Assembly (NCBI GenBank): GCA_964387775.1
Contig: CAYLZO010000225.1
Span: 1 to 8,517, forward strand
DNA length: 8,517 bases
Direction of reading: 5' to 3'
Origin: CAYLZO01 sp964387775
GTDB lineage: Bacteria; Chloroflexota; Anaerolineae; JAAYZQ01
Part shown: one piece after another, positions 5,880 to 8,517 of the stretch
How the letters are laid out: the number at the start of each line of letters is the position of its first letter
How positions within the stretch are numbered: the stretch's first letter is position 1
The notes under the pieces: generated by a model
What the model was told of the DNA's origin: nothing
The model's database searches: none
What the model saw: the letters and a program-made list of their open reading frames with translations, nothing else
Program-made: the position numbers and the translations under genes

Positions 5880-6242
5880 ATGGATTCGAGTGGGCAGAGC
5901 ACGTTGTTCATCATCAACGATGGCCCCTACGGCAACGAGCAGCCGTACAATGCGCTGCGGCTGGCGCTGAACCTGGTCAAGCGGCCCGGCGCGGGCGTGC
6001 GCGTCTTTCTGACGGGCGACGGGGTGGCCTGCGCCCGGCGCGGCCAGACGACGCCCGACGGTTACTACAACGTGGAGCGCATGATGAAAGCCCTGGCCCG
6101 GCGCGGCGAGGTGGCCCTTTGAGGAACCTGCGCCGAGGCCCGCGGGCTCGGGCCGGAGGATGTGGTGGACGGCGTGCTGAAGGGCAGCATGGACTTGTTG
6201 GGCGATTGGACATTGGCCGCCGATCAGGTGCTGGTCTTTTAG
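5880..6242 (+). CDS. DsrE/DsrF-like sulfur-relay protein, predicted selenoprotein (in-frame TGA = Sec81)
   Basis: The full frame encodes 120 aa with TGA at 6120-6122 read as selenocysteine and a true stop TAG at 6240-6242. It starts at ATG 5880 after GGAAGGAG, 4 nt past the arsR stop. The fold signature is clear: β1 LFIINDGPYGNEQPYNALRL, then VRVFLTGDGVACARRGQ (C51) and GYYNVERMMKALARRG. The family then has CGTC; here the sequence is U81-G-T-C84, followed by AEARGL, DVVDGVLKGSMDLLGDWTLAADQVLVF and a normal end. Everything after TGA matches the family with no other stop or frameshift, which argues against decay. DsrE proteins carry or reduce sulfane sulfur on a conserved cysteine. A selenol in a UxxC motif would be a stronger nucleophile or redox centre. 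Automated calling would end the gene at 6122, giving an 80-aa fragment. The alternative is a Cys-to-stop mutation or a base error. Confidence 0.85.
6120..6156 (+). promoter_or_regulatory. Candidate bacterial SECIS element
   Basis: Directly after the in-frame TGA, GGCCCG (6137-6142) pairs with CGGGCC (6149-6154) around the 6-nt loop CGGGCT. CC (6133-6134) and GG (6155-6156) extend the stem past a 2-nt GA bulge. The loop begins 20 nt after the TGA and has G at its second position, which fits the accepted bacterial SECIS layout recognised by SelB. A competing hairpin (CGAG/CTCG around 6135-6150) also exists, and GC-rich DNA forms hairpins easily. Confidence 0.6.
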
Positions 6243-6261
6243 CCCTTCGCCGGGGATTGAC

Positions 6262-6936
6262 ATGCACGGCCTGGTTCTAGCCATCGGCGCTCACCCCGAC
6301 GACGTCGAGTTCACCAGCGGCGGAACCCTGGCCCGCTGGGTGGCCGAGGGGTGGCGGGCCTGCCTGGTGGTCTGCACCGACGGCGGCAAGGGCAGCCACG
6401 ACCCGGCGGTCGATCCGGCCGCCCTGGCCGCCCGGCGGCAGGAGGAGCAACGCGCCGCGGCCAGGGTGCTCGGCATCGCCGAGGTCGAGTTTCTGGGCCA
6501 CCCGGACGGCGAGTTGGGCCGGGCGCCGGGCCTGGCGGCGGAGCTGGTCCGGCTCATCCGGCGCTGCCGGCCACAGCGGCTGCTGGCCTGGGATCCGTGG
6601 CGGCGCTACGAACTCCATCCCGACCACCGGGTGGCCGGCTTGGCGGCGTTGGACGCGGTGTTGCCTGCGGGCAACCCCCACTACTACTCCGACATCCTGA
6701 CCGCCCACCAGGTCCAGGAGGTGTATCTCTTTAGCGCCGAGGAGCCGGACACCTGGGTGGACATCACGACCACCTTTGAGCAAAAGCTGGCGGCCATCGC
6801 CTGCCATGGCAGCCAGGTGGAAAAAACGCCCCACCTGGCCGAGGACGTCCGCCGCTGCAATCTGGACTATGGGCGACAGGGTGGGGTTGCCTACGCCGAA
6901 GCGTTCAAGGTGCTGCGCCCCTTCTGTGAGACTTGA
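6262..6936 (+). CDS. PIG-L/LmbE-family zinc-dependent N-deacetylase
   Basis: This 224-aa cytoplasmic enzyme has the typical family length. The N-terminal zinc motif AHPDD is at residues 10-14 (H11 and D14 ligands, D13 the likely general base), followed by TDGGKG (39-44). The second zinc site is HPDH at 119-122. The family removes acetyl groups from N-acetylglucosamine-type substrates, including precursors of mycothiol and bacillithiol (MshB, BshB) and thiol conjugates (Mca). The substrate here is not determined. A low-molecular-weight thiol role would suit the sulfur-related neighbours, but that is inference. The start is 19 nt after the dsrE stop, with GGGG upstream. The C-terminal region GRQGGVAYAEAFKVLRPF is typical of the family. 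Confidence 0.9.
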   Translation: MHGLVLAIGAHPDDVEFTSGGTLARWVAEGWRACLVVCTDGGKGSHDPAVDPAALAARRQEEQRAAARVLGIAEVEFLGHPDGELGRAPGLAAELVRLIRRCRPQRLLAWDPWRRYELHPDHRVAGLAALDAVLPAGNPHYYSDILTAHQVQEVYLFSAEEPDTWVDITTTFEQKLAAIACHGSQVEKTPHLAEDVRRCNLDYGRQGGVAYAEAFKVLRPFCET

Positions 6937-6940
6937 TGCT

Positions 6941-6966
6941 GAGCCGACCGGCTCCGTGGGAGCCGA
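6941..6966 (+). other. Intra-operon hairpin between the deacetylase and editing-domain genes
   Basis: CGGCTCC (6949-6955) and GGAGCCG (6959-6965) form a 7-bp stem with a 3-nt loop, flanked by a repeated GAGCCGA (6941-6947, 6960-6966). No T-run follows, and a ribosome site lies just downstream. It may stabilise or process the mRNA; it does not look like a terminator. Confidence 0.4.
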
Positions 6967-6987
6967 ACCGCTGAAAAGGAGTAGCCG

Positions 6988-7410
6988 ATGCGTTTTCTAG
7001 CCTGGCACGTGGACCGTTTCGAGTGCCGCATCACCGAGCGAGGGCGCTCGCCGCTGGTGGAGGAGTACGACGACCCGGCGACCGTGGCCGAGGAGGCCCT
7101 GCTGGTGCTGGCCAGCGTGGAAAAGAAAGACGAATCTGCGCCGGGCCGTGTGGCCGACGAGGCCGCCGCCGAGATCGCAGCCCACGCCGCGAACCTCAAG
7201 GTGCAGACGGTGGTCCTGCACCCCTTTGCCCACCTGTTCGGGCAGTTGAGCAAGCCGGCTGTGGCCGTGCAAGTGCTCAAGCTCGTCGAAGAGGGCCTGC
7301 GCGTGGTCCGCACCCCCTTTGGCTGGTTCAACACCCTGGATATCCAGGCCAAAGGCCATCCCCTGTCGCGGGTGGCGCGCACGATCAGCGCGGAAGAGGC
7401 CCAGGCGTGA
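6988..7410 (+). CDS. Free-standing archaeal-type threonyl-tRNA synthetase editing domain
   Basis: The 140 aa align along their whole length with the N-terminal editing domain of archaeal ThrRS (PF08915, a D-aminoacyl-tRNA deacylase-like fold), and no synthetase catalytic core follows. Landmarks are the N-terminal MRFLAWHVDRFECR, LLVLASVEKKDE (about 38-49), VVLHPFAHLFGQLSKP (75-90), TPFGWFN (109-115) and AKGHPLSRVARTI (121-133). In archaea this domain hydrolyses Ser-tRNA(Thr). Bacterial ThrRS uses an unrelated N2 domain instead, so a stand-alone archaeal form in a bacterial-looking operon is unusual and suggests horizontal transfer. AAGGAG lies 6 nt before ATG. The stop overlaps the next gene by GTGA, so it is co-translated with the methyltransferase. 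The family's active-site lysine after FGYY, as I recall it, appears as N115. Confidence 0.88.
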   Translation: MRFLAWHVDRFECRITERGRSPLVEEYDDPATVAEEALLVLASVEKKDESAPGRVADEAAAEIAAHAANLKVQTVVLHPFAHLFGQLSKPAVAVQVLKLVEEGLRVVRTPFGWFNTLDIQAKGHPLSRVARTISAEEAQA

Positions 7411-8162
7411 GCGAAGGGCAGGCCGCTCTGTTCGACGACCTGGCGGCCGGCTACGACGATTGGTATCGAACGCCGCTGGGCGCCCTGGCCGACGCGCTGG
7501 AACGGGACGCCGTCTTCTCCCTGGCCGGCGAGGTTGATGGCCACACCGCGCTGGATGCCAGTTGCGGCACAGGCCACTATGCCCTGGCGTTGGCCCGGCG
7601 TGGAGCGCGGGTCACGGCGGCGGATGCTTCGACGCCGATGTTGGCCCGGGCCCAGGCCAAGGCCCGGCGGGAGGGACTGCCGCTGACGCCGGTGTGCGCC
7701 TCGCTGGACCGGCTGCCCTTCCGCGCCGGCAGCTTCCAGGTCGTGACCTGCGTCCTGGCCCTGGAGTTCGTCGCCGAACCGGCCGGGGCCGTGGCCGAGT
7801 TGGCCCGCGTCCAGCCGCCGGGCGGGCGGCTGGTGATCGGGGCGCTGGGGCGTTTCAGCCCGTGGGCGCTGCTGCGGCGGCTCAAGGGGTTGTTCGGCGT
7901 CTCGCTGTGGCGGCACGCTTGCTTTTTCGGCCGCCGGGAGCTGGCCGGCCTGCTCAAGGCCGGCTACAGGGACGTGGTTACGCGCGAGGCGATCTTTTTC
8001 CCGCCCATCCAGTCGGCCCCGCTGCTGGCGGTCCTGCGCCGCCTGGAGCGGCCCGGGCGGCGTTGGGCGCCCGGGCTCGCAGCCTTTCTGGCCGTGGCGG
8101 GCAGCCGGAAAGAACGAGATGACGCAGTCTGGCAGAACAACGGAGCAAGCTCTCGGATATAG
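7407..8162 (+). CDS. Class I SAM-dependent methyltransferase
   Basis: The 251-aa enzyme starts at GTG 7407, which shares GTGA with the stop of the preceding gene; GGAAGAGG upstream is a plausible ribosome site. Residues 9-20 (FDDLAAGYDDWY) are the usual N-terminal cap helix. Motif I is ALDASCGTGHYALALA (48-63), with an acidic end of β2 near D73, then SLDRLPFRAGSFQVVTCVLALEF (99-121) and the post-motif PPGGRLVIG (137-145). It belongs to the Methyltransf_11/UbiE-like class. The C-terminal part (FFGRRELAGLLKAGYRDV) is typical of small-molecule methyltransferases. The substrate is unknown; a quinone, a thiol or a metalloid are possibilities. The last 20 or so residues (RKERDDAVWQNNGASSRI) look atypical and may be a local extension. 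Confidence 0.88.
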   Translation: MSEGQAALFDDLAAGYDDWYRTPLGALADALERDAVFSLAGEVDGHTALDASCGTGHYALALARRGARVTAADASTPMLARAQAKARREGLPLTPVCASLDRLPFRAGSFQVVTCVLALEFVAEPAGAVAELARVQPPGGRLVIGALGRFSPWALLRRLKGLFGVSLWRHACFFGRRELAGLLKAGYRDVVTREAIFFPPIQSAPLLAVLRRLERPGRRWAPGLAAFLAVAGSRKERDDAVWQNNGASSRI

Positions 8163-8176
8163 AATGGGAGGGTGAC

Positions 8177-8517
8177 ATGACCGGAAAGAGGATCCTCATC
8201 TTGGGCGGCGGCGTGGGCGGCATCGTGACCGCCAATGCCCTGCGCCGGCGATTGGGCGCGGAACACCGCATCACCGTGGTAGACAAGCGGGACGAGCACG
8301 TCTTTACGCCATCGCTGTTGTGGGTAATGGTGGGCCAGCGGCGGCCCCCACAGATTACCAAAGACCTGCGGCGGATGCTGCGGCCGGGGGTGGAGCTGCT
8401 GCCGGCCACCGTGCACGAGATCGACCCGGACCGCCAACGGGTGCGGACCGGCGACGGCGAACTGGCCTACGACTACCTGGTGGTGGCCCTGGGCGCCGAC
8501 CTGGCCCCCGAGGCCAT
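8177..8517 (+). CDS. Sulfide:quinone oxidoreductase-like FAD protein (3' end outside window)
   Basis: The first 113 codons are present and the gene runs off the right edge. GGGAGGGTGAC lies upstream of ATG 8177, 14 nt after the methyltransferase stop. The dinucleotide-binding start is KRILILGGGVGGIVTAN (4-20), with acidic D36 at the end of β2 for FAD ribose. HVFTPSLLWVMVGQR (41-55) is characteristic of the sulfide:quinone reductase branch of the two-dinucleotide-binding-domain flavoproteins. YDYLVVALGAD (98-108) is the second typical motif. Such enzymes oxidise sulfide to zero-valent sulfur and reduce membrane quinone. The redox cysteines that define the SQR type lie beyond the window, so a type II NADH dehydrogenase-like relative is not fully excluded. 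Confidence 0.82.
   Translation, partial: MTGKRILILGGGVGGIVTANALRRRLGAEHRITVVDKRDEHVFTPSLLWVMVGQRRPPQITKDLRRMLRPGVELLPATVHEIDPDRQRVRTGDGELAYDYLVVALGADLAPEA

Noticed and set aside
5880..6122. DsrE as an 80-aa protein ending at TGA, or as a pseudogene
   Set aside because: The conserved family C-terminus continues in frame after the TGA with no other damage, and a SECIS-like hairpin follows. A simple stop or decay explains this less well, though a base error is not excluded.
7023..7406. Upstream extension of the methyltransferase to a 379-aa protein
   Set aside because: The extra 128 residues are read out of frame through the editing-domain gene and look like shadow peptide. GTG 7407 with GTGA coupling places the family's N-terminal helix correctly.
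6891..7916. 341-aa minus-strand open frame across the editing-domain and methyltransferase genes
   Set aside because: Both opposing genes have strong family motifs, coupled starts and ribosome sites. This frame has no domain signature.
1..8517. CRISPR arrays, tRNA or rRNA genes, transposases, prophage genes
   Set aside because: No regularly spaced repeats, tRNA cloverleaf, rRNA sequence or recombinase motifs were recognised on either strand.

Overview
The window is high-GC DNA, mostly about 60-65% G+C. It looks like an uncultured bacterium, most plausibly a Chloroflexota (Anaerolineae-like) genome or metagenome bin. That placement is an inference from gene content, repeat style and codon use; there is no rRNA or phylogenetic marker here. 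Five real genes lie on the right-hand plus strand after a multiheme cytochrome gene, with a sixth (cut) at the right edge. Four lie on the minus strand at the left, the last cut by the left edge.

Left block, minus strand, read right to left: a short PadR-type repressor (3387-3689), an MFS transporter (1974-3212), a membrane histidine kinase (480-1910) and a response-regulator receiver domain (1-483). The kinase and receiver overlap by ATGA. The receiver lacks the expected DNA-binding domain. It runs in frame into the middle of a PLP-dependent class I/II aminotransferase, and the junction sits at a 10-bp palindrome where G+C changes. This is either a genuine odd fusion or a chimeric contig end. 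Two small palindromic repeat elements lie in this block, and one of them supplies the last codons and stop of the transporter.

Middle: a 332-bp divergent intergenic region holds a near-perfect sigma70 promoter for padR on the minus strand and an extended -10 promoter with a long, hairpin-rich leader on the plus strand. The leader belongs to a gene for a lipoprotein octaheme cytochrome c (4022-5263). Its lipid-anchored cysteine is followed by twelve collagen-like Gly-X-Y triplets and then eight CxxCH sites. A strong intrinsic terminator closes this unit.

Right block, plus strand: a consensus promoter drives a tight cluster: an ArsR-family regulator (5522-5875), a DsrE-family sulfur protein (5880-6242), a PIG-L/LmbE deacetylase (6262-6936), a free-standing archaeal-type threonyl-tRNA synthetase editing domain (6988-7410), a SAM-dependent methyltransferase (7407-8162) and the start of a sulfide:quinone oxidoreductase-like flavoprotein (8177 to the edge). 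The DsrE gene carries an in-frame TGA exactly where the family has the first Cys of its CGTC motif. The conserved C-terminal 39 residues follow, and a SECIS-like hairpin lies at the expected distance, so I read it as a selenoprotein (Sec81-Gly-Thr-Cys84). Ordinary gene calling would truncate it to 80 aa.

Working model (inference): an ArsR-type thiol sensor controls a reactive-sulfur operon. The flavoprotein oxidises sulfide to sulfane sulfur, the selenocysteine DsrE accepts or reduces it, and a tRNA-proofreading domain with no catalytic cysteine protects translation while thiols are being modified. The deacetylase and methyltransferase are unassigned members. The octaheme cytochrome next door points to an organism with extensive respiratory electron transfer.
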